From the NCBI RefSeq assembly GCF_002161765.1, contig NZ_NFIN01000012.1, positions 1 to 64,000 on the forward strand: DNA of 64,000 nt, given 5' to 3'. Below the pieces are notes generated by a model. It saw nothing but the letters and a program-made list of their open reading frames with translations. It was not told where the DNA came from and did not search any database. A program made the position numbers and the translations under genes. The first letter of the stretch is position 1. Each line of letters opens with the position of its first letter. Source of the DNA: Bacteroides sp. An322. Lineage in GTDB: Bacteria; Bacteroidota; Bacteroidia; Bacteroidales; Bacteroidaceae. This document shows positions 8,653-17,396 of the stretch, piece by piece.

Positions 8653-10733
8653 ATATGAAAAAGAGTAATTTGATTATATTAAGCTTTGCTTTCTTAATGG
8701 TTTTTGTCTCGTGTACTGAAAAAGTAATCATACAAGAAGGAATTGAAACTGGCGGAGCTAAAGTGTTGACATTTACTGCTTCAAATGCAGAAATGGATAA
8801 TAATCCGAATTCTCGTACTTTGGTTCGTGAAGGAGGTAATGTATATTGGGTTGCAAATGACCGTATCAGTTTGTTTTCCAATGGAAGTAATAATCCGTTT
8901 ATAACAAAAGATGGTGGTCTTGTAACTAACTTTAAAGGGGAAGTGTCACAAACGTCTGATATATATTATGCTTTATATCCTTATAATGCAGAAGCTTCAA
9001 TTTCTGGCAATACTATTACGACAACGCTTTATCATGAACAATATGCGGAGCCTGATAGTTATGCTTCTGGAATGAATATTTCTGTATCTATATCGGGTAA
9101 TTCAGATGCACAAGATTTGGGATTTAAACACGCAGTATCATATTTAGCAGTGCATATTTCGTCAGAGTATGTAGGTGATGACATCAAATATATGGAATTG
9201 AGTGGAAATGCTGATGAAATGTTGGCTGGTGAAGTAACTATTACTATAACAGGTAATGATGAAGTGGCTCGAATAATAGAAGGGAAGGGGCAACCTATTA
9301 TTTCTTTGAAGCAGATTAATGCAAACAGCATTATGATGCCTGGAAAATCATACTATTTTGTATTTGCCCCTCAAACTTTTTCGCAGGGATATACACTCAA
9401 ATTATATAATGGAAAAGGAGGAGTTTGTTCAATAAAGCAAGAAGAACCAATTGTATTTGAACGAAATGTTATAGAACATATAACAATAGAAAATGCTACA
9501 TTTGAGAAAGAAGATAAGTGTGAAGTAAGAGAAGACGGTTATCACGTAAAAAGTTTAGCTTGTTTACAAGAATGGGCTTATTTAGTTGAGAATGGAGATA
9601 CAGATTTGAATTGTTATATAGAAGCAGATATTGATTTTAATAGTGATGATTTAGAAACTAGCTGGCCTGTAATTGGAACATTGGCGAAGCCTTATACAGG
9701 AACAATAAGTGGAGGTGGATTTACGATTAAAAATTTTAAAATAGATGATAGTCGCCAATATGCCGGATTTATTGGGGTATTAGGTGTAAACGGAGCTATA
9801 ACAAATTTAACGTTTGAGTCTCCTGTTGTTAAAACATCTTACGTTGGAACGGTAGCTAATGTTTCAGATGATGGTTATGCCGGCTCTTTAGTAGGTATGT
9901 TGAACAGATCTTCAATGAATAATTACACCAGTGCAGCCATTACGAATTGTCATGTAATAAACCCAACGGTCAGCGGAGGTGAAAATGTCGGCGGTATTGT
10001 CGGTAGAAGTTATGGACGCAATGATGCCATTAAGGGATGTACGGTATCTGGAGGAACAATCAAAGGAAAGATGTTTGTTGGTGGTATTGTTGGAAATTCG
10101 GAAGGTATTGTAGAAGATTGCCATGTAAAGAATAATACTGAAATCTCTTATGAAAATACACAATCGGAAGCACGTGTAGGTGGTATTGTAGGAACGAATA
10201 ATTCCGGTGAATTGGTGGCTTGTACGGCTCAGGCGAAAGTTGTTGGAGATGCAAACAATGGCGGTTATGACGCACGTTATGCAGGAGGTGTTACTGGAGC
10301 CAATAACGGAACTATGGTGGGTTGTGCCTTTAGCGGAATTGTTACTGGAGATTATAGTGGAGCACTTGCCGGAGAAAGCTATGGCGATATGTATGGATGT
10401 TATGCACAGCAGGCTACGGCACAAGCTTTGATTTATAAAGTAAAGAGAAACTTGAATGATGCTTCAGATGTCGTATTCCCTACATTTAAGGCTTGTTATT
10501 GGGTCGGTGATGAAGGAGATGTGGTATTCGGAAGCGCTGATGTGGAAGAATATGCAACGATAGTGGATTGTAGCGTTGTGTCTAGGATAGAAAATGTAAC
10601 GGCAACCATGAACAATGCGCTTACAGAAGTTAATAATAACACTGAGTATGCTTACGGATCTGGTTACCAATACCAAACCAATGAGGGAGAAAATGCAATT
10701 GTATTTCCAGTGAAAGCAACGAAACCGCAGTAA
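8649..10733 (+). CDS. fimbrillin-like lipoprotein with GLUG repeats
   Basis: A 694-residue surface lipoprotein. The start MNMKKSN overlaps the stop of the peptide gene; the lipobox ends FVSC (cysteine near 22). Residues about 35-280 match the fimbrillin A/Mfa-like domain in style: FTAS, SRT, a VYWVANDRISLFS strand, a YYALYPYNA strand and FKHAVSYLAVHI. The rest contains glycine-rich GLUG-type repeats: VGGIVGRSYG, VGGIVGNSEG, VGGIVGTNNSG, AGGVTGANNG and SGALAGESYG, which form beta-helical or adhesive modules. It may be an adhesin or a matrix protein displayed with the exopolysaccharide. Position between the peptide and its putative tailoring enzymes suggests it may be presented with, or modified by, that module. 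Confidence 0.8.
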   Translation: MNMKKSNLIILSFAFLMVFVSCTEKVIIQEGIETGGAKVLTFTASNAEMDNNPNSRTLVREGGNVYWVANDRISLFSNGSNNPFITKDGGLVTNFKGEVSQTSDIYYALYPYNAEASISGNTITTTLYHEQYAEPDSYASGMNISVSISGNSDAQDLGFKHAVSYLAVHISSEYVGDDIKYMELSGNADEMLAGEVTITITGNDEVARIIEGKGQPIISLKQINANSIMMPGKSYYFVFAPQTFSQGYTLKLYNGKGGVCSIKQEEPIVFERNVIEHITIENATFEKEDKCEVREDGYHVKSLACLQEWAYLVENGDTDLNCYIEADIDFNSDDLETSWPVIGTLAKPYTGTISGGGFTIKNFKIDDSRQYAGFIGVLGVNGAITNLTFESPVVKTSYVGTVANVSDDGYAGSLVGMLNRSSMNNYTSAAITNCHVINPTVSGGENVGGIVGRSYGRNDAIKGCTVSGGTIKGKMFVGGIVGNSEGIVEDCHVKNNTEISYENTQSEARVGGIVGTNNSGELVACTAQAKVVGDANNGGYDARYAGGVTGANNGTMVGCAFSGIVTGDYSGALAGESYGDMYGCYAQQATAQALIYKVKRNLNDASDVVFPTFKACYWVGDEGDVVFGSADVEEYATIVDCSVVSRIENVTATMNNALTEVNNNTEYAYGSGYQYQTNEGENAIVFPVKATKPQ

Positions 10734-10759
10734 GTAGAACTATATAGGGCTATAGATGT

Positions 10760-11653
10760 GTGAAAGTAAAAATGTGTTACACAGTCGCCCGGCATACATT
10801 CAATGTGGAAGTGCCGGGCGATTTGCCAGTAAATGCATTGATGCAGTCTTATCAACCTTTTGCAGAAACAGAGGCGAAAGTGCCTCTGTTTTCTTTGCAA
10901 ATAGAGGTGTGTAGAAAGCTTCCCTTGGAACAGGCGGGCGGATTGGTACGCCGTTTTGATGATGATGCCGCTTTCATTTGGTTGTATAAGCGTGGTGATA
11001 GATATGCTTTTGGTTTTTCCAATCATATAGATGTTCCCATGTCGGTATTGATTGTAGATCCGAATTTCCGTAATGGGAAACTCTTTGTCGGGGAAGCACA
11101 AGCCTTATCTTTGTTGGCATTCGGAATAAATAATAGTTTGATGTTGCTGTTTGCACTCAATACTGCCAGGTTGAATACCTTGTTAATTCATGCCTCTGTC
11201 ATTAGATATCGAGGAAATGGGCTCGTTTTTTTAGGTAAAAGCGGTACAGGGAAAAGTACACATGCACGGCTTTGGTTAGAAAATGTAGAAGATACATCAC
11301 TACTGAATGATGATAATCCGGTTATTCGGTTGGAAGATGATAATGTTTTTGTTTATGGTTCGCCATGGAGCGGGAAAACTCCATGCTATAAAAATGAACG
11401 AATAAAGTTGAAGGCAATTGTCCGTTTGTCGCAAGCGCCAATGAATCGGATAGTGAAATTGAACCGTTTGGAAGCGTATGCTTCGCTGATTTCTTCTTGT
11501 TCATGTATGAAATGGGTAAGAAGCATGTCAGACGGTGTATGTGATACGGTAGAAAAGGTTATCGGGCAGTGTGGCTGTTATTTTTTGGAATGCCTTCCGG
11601 ATAAGCAGGCAGCTTTGTTGGCACTTCATACAGTAGAAACAGTTGAGGTTTGA
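10760..11653 (+). CDS. HPr-kinase-like protein (HprK/PaeK-like serine kinase fold)
   Basis: A 297-residue protein with a GTG start at 10760, or ATG at 10772 in the same frame. The C-terminal half has a P-loop FLGKSGTGKSTHARLW (about 155-170), then NDDNPVIRL, then GSPWSGKTPCYKNERI, the pattern of bacterial HPr kinase/phosphorylase and of HprK homologues in RiPP clusters. The N-terminal half is not HPr-kinase-like and may bind substrate. In paeninodin-type lasso clusters such a kinase phosphorylates a serine of the precursor; that is known for the family, while the substrate here is inferred. Ser57 and Ser61 of the upstream 65-residue peptide are candidates. The next genes are PqqD-like and nucleotidyltransferase, the same companions seen in those clusters. 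Confidence 0.8.
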   Translation: MKVKMCYTVARHTFNVEVPGDLPVNALMQSYQPFAETEAKVPLFSLQIEVCRKLPLEQAGGLVRRFDDDAAFIWLYKRGDRYAFGFSNHIDVPMSVLIVDPNFRNGKLFVGEAQALSLLAFGINNSLMLLFALNTARLNTLLIHASVIRYRGNGLVFLGKSGTGKSTHARLWLENVEDTSLLNDDNPVIRLEDDNVFVYGSPWSGKTPCYKNERIKLKAIVRLSQAPMNRIVKLNRLEAYASLISSCSCMKWVRSMSDGVCDTVEKVIGQCGCYFLECLPDKQAALLALHTVETVEV

Positions 11654-11696
11654 TTGCTGTCATTTTAGTATAATCAGAAAATGATACAGTTATAAT

Positions 11697-11963
11697 ATGC
11701 GGATAAGGAAAGGTTTTGTTCTTCGGAAGATATGTGGCGAATGGGTCATAGAAGGAGAAGGATTGGAACAAATTGATTTCAATAAACTGGTGATATTGAA
11801 TACTTCTGCTGCTTATCTTTGGGAACAAGTAGAAGAAAAAGAATTTAGTGTAGAGCAATTGGCGGATTTATTGATAAAAAGATATGGCATTGCACGGGAA
11901 TTAGCTGTGCGGGATGCTGCTTCCTTGTGTGAGCAATGGGTAAAAGTGGGACTGGTGGAATAG
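11697..11963 (+). CDS. PqqD-family protein (RiPP recognition element fold)
   Basis: An 88-residue protein matching PqqD in length and layout: an N-terminal beta-hairpin (FVLRKICGEWVIEGEG), the central FNKLVILNTSAAYLWEQV, equivalent to the LNxTAxxIWxLL segment of PqqD, and a C-terminal winged-helix part (FSVEQLADLLIKRYGI). PqqD-like domains bind leader peptides of ribosomal peptides and present them to modifying enzymes; a subset accompanies nucleotidyltransferases in polysaccharide loci without a known precursor. It overlaps the next gene by 28 bases, so the two products are probably made and used together. Confidence 0.85.
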   Translation: MRIRKGFVLRKICGEWVIEGEGLEQIDFNKLVILNTSAAYLWEQVEEKEFSVEQLADLLIKRYGIARELAVRDAASLCEQWVKVGLVE

Positions 11964-13069
11964 AACGCTTGGAGCAGCAATTTTTTGCTTTGCTTCGTTC
12001 TGGATTGTGGAACAAAGCAATTGATGTAACACTTTTTGAGGGAGAGGTCGCATGGCGTAACCTTCTTGAAATGGGGCAAAAACAGACGGTGCTAGGTGTT
12101 TTGGCAGACGGTATAGAGAAATTGCCGGTTGCCTATCGTCCACCTCTTTCAGAAATACGTTGGTTGCAGATGCAGGTAGTGGCTATGAAGCGGCATTATG
12201 TGCTGTTGAATCATACTTTAAAAGAAATAAGCAAGGATTTGCGGACGGCTGGGATTCATGCAGTTTTATTAAAAGGGCAGGGAGTTGCGCAATATTACCG
12301 CTATCCGGAACAGCGCCAGTGTGGGGATATTGATTTATATGTTTCTTCAGAGGAATATGTTCAAGCTTGTAATGTCGTACGGAATTATGGGATTGCAACA
12401 GGGGAAGAAAGCGAAAATAGAGCGCATTGCCATTTTAGCCGGAATCAGGTGATAGTGGAAGTGCATCGGTTGGTTACTTATTCGGATGATCCGTTTATGG
12501 ATTGCAAGTTGCAAGGTATAGTCAATCGGTATTTTCAAAATACATTGTCCTATAAAGTTTTAGCAGAAACAGATATTTGGCTTCCACCGATTAATTTTAA
12601 TGCGTTTTATCTGTTTTTTCACTTGGTGAAACATTTCATTATGGAAGGTGTAGGATTACGCCAAATTTGTGATTGGGCATTGTTTTTGCATGTTCATCAA
12701 CGGGAGATAGATAAAAAACAGTTATTGGATGACGTGCGCTCTGTTGGCATGTTAAAGCTTTGGAAGATATTTGGCTGTATAGCTGTTAATTATATTGGCT
12801 TGCCTATGGAAGAGTTTCCCGGCTTCCAGTCAGTTGCGGAAAAGAGAGTCAGGCGGGTTATAAACTTAATTTTTTACGTTGGTAATTTTGGACATTATAC
12901 ACCTCAAAACGGGACACGACCAGCGAATTATTATAAAGGGAAATTGTATTCGTTTCATAAAAGATATTGGTGGAAAAGACAGATAATGCCATTATGCCCG
13001 ATGTTAATCGGACGTTGGACTTTTTTTTCACTATTTCATAGTATAAAAGTAGTGCTTTTGCACCGATGA
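11936..13069 (+). CDS. nucleotidyltransferase-fold protein (NTP_transf_5 type)
   Basis: A 377-residue protein of the uncharacterised nucleotidyltransferase group that accompanies lasso-peptide and polysaccharide clusters. The active-site signature is visible: LLKGQGVAQYYR (about 111-122), then RQCGDIDLYV (about 127-136), whose two aspartates should bind metal, and a later VEVHRLV histidine/glutamate segment. The chosen ATG lies within the PqqD-like gene (28-base overlap); an in-frame TTG near 11969 is an alternative. Its stop overlaps an ATG of the next gene (ATGA at 13066-13069). It may transfer a nucleotide or nucleotide sugar to a peptide, a glycan or a protein; the substrate is unknown. 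Confidence 0.8.
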   Translation: MGKSGTGGIERLEQQFFALLRSGLWNKAIDVTLFEGEVAWRNLLEMGQKQTVLGVLADGIEKLPVAYRPPLSEIRWLQMQVVAMKRHYVLLNHTLKEISKDLRTAGIHAVLLKGQGVAQYYRYPEQRQCGDIDLYVSSEEYVQACNVVRNYGIATGEESENRAHCHFSRNQVIVEVHRLVTYSDDPFMDCKLQGIVNRYFQNTLSYKVLAETDIWLPPINFNAFYLFFHLVKHFIMEGVGLRQICDWALFLHVHQREIDKKQLLDDVRSVGMLKLWKIFGCIAVNYIGLPMEEFPGFQSVAEKRVRRVINLIFYVGNFGHYTPQNGTRPANYYKGKLYSFHKRYWWKRQIMPLCPMLIGRWTFFSLFHSIKVVLLHR

Positions 13070-13113
13070 GAAAATTCTGTTCAAACAAATATAGATTAAT
13101 GTGTATTAGTGTG

Positions 13114-13905
13114 ATGAAAAAACAAAAAGTATGGTTCTGTTTGGCAATGATATCATTAGTGCTGGTATCTTGCCGTTCGACTAAGAATGTCGTTTATTTA
13201 CAGGATGTTGATCCCTTGAAACAGCAAGAGATTGAACAAAAATACGAAGTGATTATCCATAAAGACGACTTGTTGGCTATTATGGTTAATAGTAAAGACC
13301 CGGAATTGGCTGTTCCGTTCAATATGCCGTTGGTCACTTATGAATTGGGGAAAGAAACAAGCGGACAAAACCGTGTGCTGGGCTATTTGGTTGACTCTAA
13401 CGGTTATATTGATTTCCCTATTTTAGGACAATTGTATGTGGAGGGATTAACCCGTTTGCAGTTGACAGACCTGATTAAACGGCGTCTGATAGAAGAAGAT
13501 TTGATAAAAGATCCGATTGTAACAATACAGTTTTTGAATTTTAAGATTTCTGTAATGGGTGAAGTTGCCCGTCCTGGAAGTTTTACGATTTCAGGTGACC
13601 GTATTACGTTACTCGAAGCACTGAGTATGGCAGGCGATTTGACGATTTACGGGCGGCGAGACCGTGTGGCGGTTATTCGTGAAAAGGATGGCATACGTAC
13701 AGTCCTATTCCATGACCTTCGTTCAGCCGAGCTTTTTAATTCACCTTGCTATTATTTGCAACAAAATGATATTGTTTATGTGGAGCCGAACAAAGCAAAG
13801 GCTGGACAAAGTAATATCAATCAGAATAATTCTGCCAGCATTTGGTTGTCTGTTATATCTGTTTTAGCAACGGTTGCTTCGTTGATTGTGACATTAACAA
13901 ATTAG
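13114..13905 (+). CDS. Wza/BexD-like outer membrane polysaccharide export lipoprotein
   Basis: I choose ATG 13114 because it gives a clean lipoprotein signal, MKKQKVWFCLAMISLVLVSC with Cys20; an in-frame ATG at 13066 overlaps the previous stop and would add 16 residues. The mature protein has a Poly_export domain (about 35-125, including VVYLQDVDP and VDSNGYIDFPILG) and an SLBB domain (about 130-220, VMGEVARPGSFTISGDRITLLEAL). A final hydrophobic helix (IWLSVISVLATVASLIVTL) could form the outer-membrane barrel seen in Wza. It would pair with the Wzc-like kinase upstream to form the trans-envelope export channel. It is the last gene of the operon, followed by a hairpin. Confidence 0.9.
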   Translation: MKKQKVWFCLAMISLVLVSCRSTKNVVYLQDVDPLKQQEIEQKYEVIIHKDDLLAIMVNSKDPELAVPFNMPLVTYELGKETSGQNRVLGYLVDSNGYIDFPILGQLYVEGLTRLQLTDLIKRRLIEEDLIKDPIVTIQFLNFKISVMGEVARPGSFTISGDRITLLEALSMAGDLTIYGRRDRVAVIREKDGIRTVLFHDLRSAELFNSPCYYLQQNDIVYVEPNKAKAGQSNINQNNSASIWLSVISVLATVASLIVTLTN

Positions 13906-13986
13906 GATGAAGATGATTTTCCGCTATTGTTCTATCTGATGGTTGTAGCCTCTATGTAAGATTGTGTCGCGGTTTCTCTATTCCTG

Positions 13987-14025
13987 AATTAGCCAACTAA
14001 TTTGCAATAAGTTAGTTGGCTAATT
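13987..14025 (+). terminator. hairpin after the polysaccharide export operon
   Basis: AATTAGCCAACTAA and TTAGTTGGCTAATT form a perfect 14-bp stem with an 11-base loop, 82 bases after the export gene. There is no long U-tract, so the efficiency is uncertain, but it separates this operon from murG. The rest of the 13906-14162 gap shows no gene. Confidence 0.6.
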
Positions 14026-14134
14026 TGGTATAGATATCTATTGTGGCTAATGCTTCGTAATTATTTCTCTTAATTATTTTAGTGCCAAGTAAAAATATTT
14101 TTAGAAACGCATAAACACTTTACGAGTTTATTCC

Positions 14135-14142
14135 TATTTTTG
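14135..14142 (+). promoter_or_regulatory. candidate -7 element for murG
   Basis: TATTTTTG matches the Bacteroidetes -7 consensus TAnnTTTG, 21 bases before the murG ATG. No TTTG is found at the expected 19-21 base spacing upstream, so the promoter is only half supported. Confidence 0.4.
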
Positions 14143-14162
14143 CAAGAAATTATTAAGCAAGC

Positions 14163-15293
14163 ATGGAAGAAAGTATAAAAGTGATAATCAGCGGAGGAGG
14201 AACCGGCGGACATATTTTTCCGGCGATATCCATAGCGAATGCTATCAAGGAGCAGCATCCCGATGCCAAAATCCTGTTTGTAGGTGCTGAGGGAAGGATG
14301 GAGATGCAGCGCGTTCCTGCCGCCGGATACGATATAATCGGGTTGCCCGTAGCGGGATTCGACCGGAAAAACCTGTTGAAGAACTTTGGGGTAATCCTCA
14401 AACTGATGCGGAGCCAAATCAAGGCTCGCAAAATTATCAAGGACTTCAAGCCCGATGTAGCCGTGGGTGTGGGCGGATATGCCAGCGGACCGACTCTGAA
14501 GGTGGCAGGAACGATGGGTATCCCGACCTTGATTCAGGAACAAAACTCGTATGCGGGTGTGACCAACAAGCTTTTGGCAAAGCAGGCGCATAAGATTTGC
14601 GTGGCATACGAAGGCATGGAGCGTTTCTTTGATAAAGACAAAATTATCTTGACGGGAAATCCCGTGCGCCAAGGATTGCTGAATCCTGCGGTAAGCCGGG
14701 AGGAAGCTATCCGTTCGTTCGGGCTCGACCCGGAGAAGAAAACGGTTCTGATTATCGGCGGAAGCTTAGGGGCACGCACCATCAACAATTGCGTCATGCA
14801 AGGGCTGGAGAAAATCAAGCAATCGGGCGTGCAATTCATCTGGCAGACCGGAAAGATATACATCGACGAAGCCCGTGCGGCGGTTGCCCGTGCCGGTGAG
14901 ATGCCAATGCTTTACGTGACCGATTTCATTTCGGACATGTCGGCGGCCTATTGTGCGGCAGACTTGATAATCAGCCGTGCCGGAGCCGGCTCTATCTCAG
15001 AGCTTTGCCTTTTGGCAAAACCCGTGATATTAGTGCCTTCGCCCAATGTAGCCGAAGACCATCAGACGAAAAATGCGTTGGCGTTGGTAAACAAAAAAGC
15101 CGCTTTGTATGTAAAAGATGCGGAGGCGGGCGAGAAATTGCTCGATACTGCCATCGGGACGGTGCAACAAGCGGGCACATTGAACGAATTGAGTACAAAC
15201 ATAGCTAAGTTAGCTTTTAAGGACTCGGCGAATATCATTGCGCGCGAGGTGTATAAGCTGGCTATCAAATATCGGAAAGAACATGGACGTTAA
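14163..15293 (+). CDS. murG: MurG, lipid II-forming GlcNAc transferase
   Basis: MurG transfers GlcNAc from UDP-GlcNAc to lipid I to make lipid II at the inner face of the membrane. The 376-residue GT28 protein shows the glycine-rich GGGTGGHIFPA near residue 10, IQEQNSYAG near 126-134, GGSLGARTIN near 198-207, and the donor-site DLIISRAGAGSISEL followed by PSPNVAEDHQTKNA. Length is normal for the family. Its stop overlaps the murC start (ATGGACGTTAA). It opens the murG-murC-ftsQ-ftsA-ftsZ run; ftsW, its usual upstream neighbour in this phylum, is not present. Confidence 0.97.
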   Translation: MEESIKVIISGGGTGGHIFPAISIANAIKEQHPDAKILFVGAEGRMEMQRVPAAGYDIIGLPVAGFDRKNLLKNFGVILKLMRSQIKARKIIKDFKPDVAVGVGGYASGPTLKVAGTMGIPTLIQEQNSYAGVTNKLLAKQAHKICVAYEGMERFFDKDKIILTGNPVRQGLLNPAVSREEAIRSFGLDPEKKTVLIIGGSLGARTINNCVMQGLEKIKQSGVQFIWQTGKIYIDEARAAVARAGEMPMLYVTDFISDMSAAYCAADLIISRAGAGSISELCLLAKPVILVPSPNVAEDHQTKNALALVNKKAALYVKDAEAGEKLLDTAIGTVQQAGTLNELSTNIAKLAFKDSANIIAREVYKLAIKYRKEHGR

Positions 15294-16659
15294 TACACTG
15301 AAAGCGGTTTATTTCATCGGCGCGGGAGGCATCGGCATGAGTGCGTTGGTACGCTATTTCCTTTCGAAGGGGAAAGCGGTGGGGGGCTATGACCGTACGC
15401 CCAGCGAGTTGACCGAGAAGTTGAAGGAAGAAGGCGCATGGGTTCATTACGAAGACAATGTGTCGCTCATCCCGTCCCTCTTCTTGGACGCGCAAACCAC
15501 ACTGGTCGTGTACACGCCCGCTATCCCGTCAGACCATTCGGAATTAGCTTATTTCCGCGGGCATGGGTTTGAAATCCAAAAACGTGCTCAGGTATTGGGT
15601 ATGCTGACACAGACCGAACGGGGCTTGTGTGTGGCAGGGACACACGGGAAGACCACGACTTCGACCATGGCGGCTTATCTGCTGGACCATTCGCACGTGG
15701 GATGCAACGCATTTTTAGGCGGTATATCGAAGAACTATGAGACCAACCTTTTGCTTTCGGAGAAGAGTGATTTTGTGGTGATTGAAGCCGATGAGTTCGA
15801 CCGTTCTTTCCATTGGCTGACCCCGTACGCTTCGGTGATAACCGCTACGGATTCCGACCATTTGGACATCTACGGAGACCATGCTTCCTACTTGGAAAGT
15901 TTCCGCAAATACACGTCCCTCATCAAGCCGGGAGGTTACCTCATTATGAAGCAAGGCATCGACCTGCGTCCCGATGTGCAGGAAGGCGTGACCGTTTATA
16001 CGTATTCGACCGAATCCGGTGATTTTCATGCCGATAACATCCGCATCGGGAACGGGGAAATCTATTTCGATTACGTATCTCCGTTAGGCAATATCAAAGA
16101 CATCCGGTTGGGTGTTCCCGTATATGTAAACATCGAGAACGGCATTGCCGCTATGGCTTTGGCACAATTAGGCGGGGCTACGGAGGAGGAAATCAAAACC
16201 GCCATGCCCGGTTTCAAGGGAGTGGACCGCCGGTTCGACTTTAAACTGAAGAACGAACGGATTGTGTTCTTGAGCGATTATGCCCATCATCCGGCTGAAA
16301 TCCGCCAAAGTGTCAGTTCCATTCGGATGCTGTATCCGGACAAAAAGATAACCGCCGTGTTCCAACCTCATTTATACACCCGTACCCGCGATTTCTATCA
16401 GGAATTTGCGGATAGCTTGTCGCTCTTGGACGAGGTGATTCTTTTGGATATTTATCCGGCACGTGAGAAGCCGATAGAAGGCGTTTCCAGCCGGTTGATA
16501 TTCGACCATTTGCGTCCCGGAATCGAAAAGAGCTTGTGCCGGAAAGAAGAATTGCTGGACGTATTGCGGAGCAAGAAGTTGGAAGTCCTGATTACGTTAG
16601 GGGCAGGAGATATTGATAATTATGTACCACAAATTTGTGAAATATTGAAAGAAAGATGA
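15283..16659 (+). CDS. murC: MurC, UDP-N-acetylmuramate-L-alanine ligase
   Basis: MurC adds L-alanine to UDP-MurNAc with ATP, the first peptide-stem step of peptidoglycan synthesis. I start it at ATG 15283, which gives MDVNTLKAVYFIGAGGIGMSALV with the N-terminal Rossmann motif; the reading frame continues upstream only inside murG. The ATP loop is AGTHGKTTTSTMAAYLL near 112-128. Further family motifs are EADEFDRSF, SDHLDIYGD, DYAHHPAEI and QPHLYTRT. About 458 residues, the usual length. It overlaps murG by 11 bases and the ftsQ start by 4. Confidence 0.97.
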   Translation: MDVNTLKAVYFIGAGGIGMSALVRYFLSKGKAVGGYDRTPSELTEKLKEEGAWVHYEDNVSLIPSLFLDAQTTLVVYTPAIPSDHSELAYFRGHGFEIQKRAQVLGMLTQTERGLCVAGTHGKTTTSTMAAYLLDHSHVGCNAFLGGISKNYETNLLLSEKSDFVVIEADEFDRSFHWLTPYASVITATDSDHLDIYGDHASYLESFRKYTSLIKPGGYLIMKQGIDLRPDVQEGVTVYTYSTESGDFHADNIRIGNGEIYFDYVSPLGNIKDIRLGVPVYVNIENGIAAMALAQLGGATEEEIKTAMPGFKGVDRRFDFKLKNERIVFLSDYAHHPAEIRQSVSSIRMLYPDKKITAVFQPHLYTRTRDFYQEFADSLSLLDEVILLDIYPAREKPIEGVSSRLIFDHLRPGIEKSLCRKEELLDVLRSKKLEVLITLGAGDIDNYVPQICEILKER

Positions 16660-17393
16660 TGAAACGGATTCTGATACTCTGCATTCTTTTGGTGGTTTCA
16701 GCCTACTTGGTCGTATCTGCCACCCTGTTCAACCGCGAGCCCGGCAATCAGGTTTGCAAGGGTATAGAACTGACCATAAAAGACAGTATTGACTATGATT
16801 TCATCACATTGCAGGGCATCAATCAGATACTGAAACGGAAAGGGCTTTCTCCGAAGGACAAACGCTTGAAAGACATCAACGTGCGCCAAATAGAAGAAGT
16901 ACTTACGCAACATCCGTTTATTGCTAGGGCGGAATGCTATCAGACATCAGGAGGAGAAATTGCCGTAGACATTTACCAGCGCATTCCCCTTTTGCGTATT
17001 ATGGGCAATAACGGAGATGAATATTATTTAGACAATACTGGAAAAATCATCGCATCGTTAGGAAAACCAGTGCATGTAGCTGTAGCTACCGGTTTCATTG
17101 ACCGGAAGTTTGCGCAAGACCAGTTGTATCAGTTGGGTAAGTATTTACAGACGGACGCTTTTTGGAATGCACAAATAGAACAAATTAACGTAACTCCTAA
17201 ACAAGAGTTGGAATTAGTGCCTAGAGTAGGTAATCATATACTCTTTTTAGGAAAAGCCGAGGATTATAACGAAAAATTCCGTAAATTGCAGACGTTCTAC
17301 GAAAAAGTGCTGAGCCAAGTAGGATGGAACAAATACGAACGGATCAGCGTAGAATTTAATAACCAGATTATTTGTACAAAAAAAGAGAAGTAA
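16656..17393 (+). CDS. ftsQ: FtsQ/DivIB-type cell division protein
   Basis: A 245-residue bitopic protein between murC and ftsA, the position of ftsQ. It has a short cytosolic start, one membrane helix (about 4-23, ILILCILLVVSAYLVVSA), and a periplasmic part with a POTRA-like segment (about 35-105, INQILKRKGL, INVRQIEEVLTQHPFIARAEC) followed by a beta-domain. FtsQ recruits FtsL/FtsB and regulates septal peptidoglycan synthesis. Sequence conservation is low as usual for this family, so identification rests partly on gene order. Start is ATG 16656, with a second ATG at 16659; it overlaps murC. Confidence 0.9.
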   Translation: MMKRILILCILLVVSAYLVVSATLFNREPGNQVCKGIELTIKDSIDYDFITLQGINQILKRKGLSPKDKRLKDINVRQIEEVLTQHPFIARAECYQTSGGEIAVDIYQRIPLLRIMGNNGDEYYLDNTGKIIASLGKPVHVAVATGFIDRKFAQDQLYQLGKYLQTDAFWNAQIEQINVTPKQELELVPRVGNHILFLGKAEDYNEKFRKLQTFYEKVLSQVGWNKYERISVEFNNQIICTKKEK

Positions 17394-17396
17394 GAT

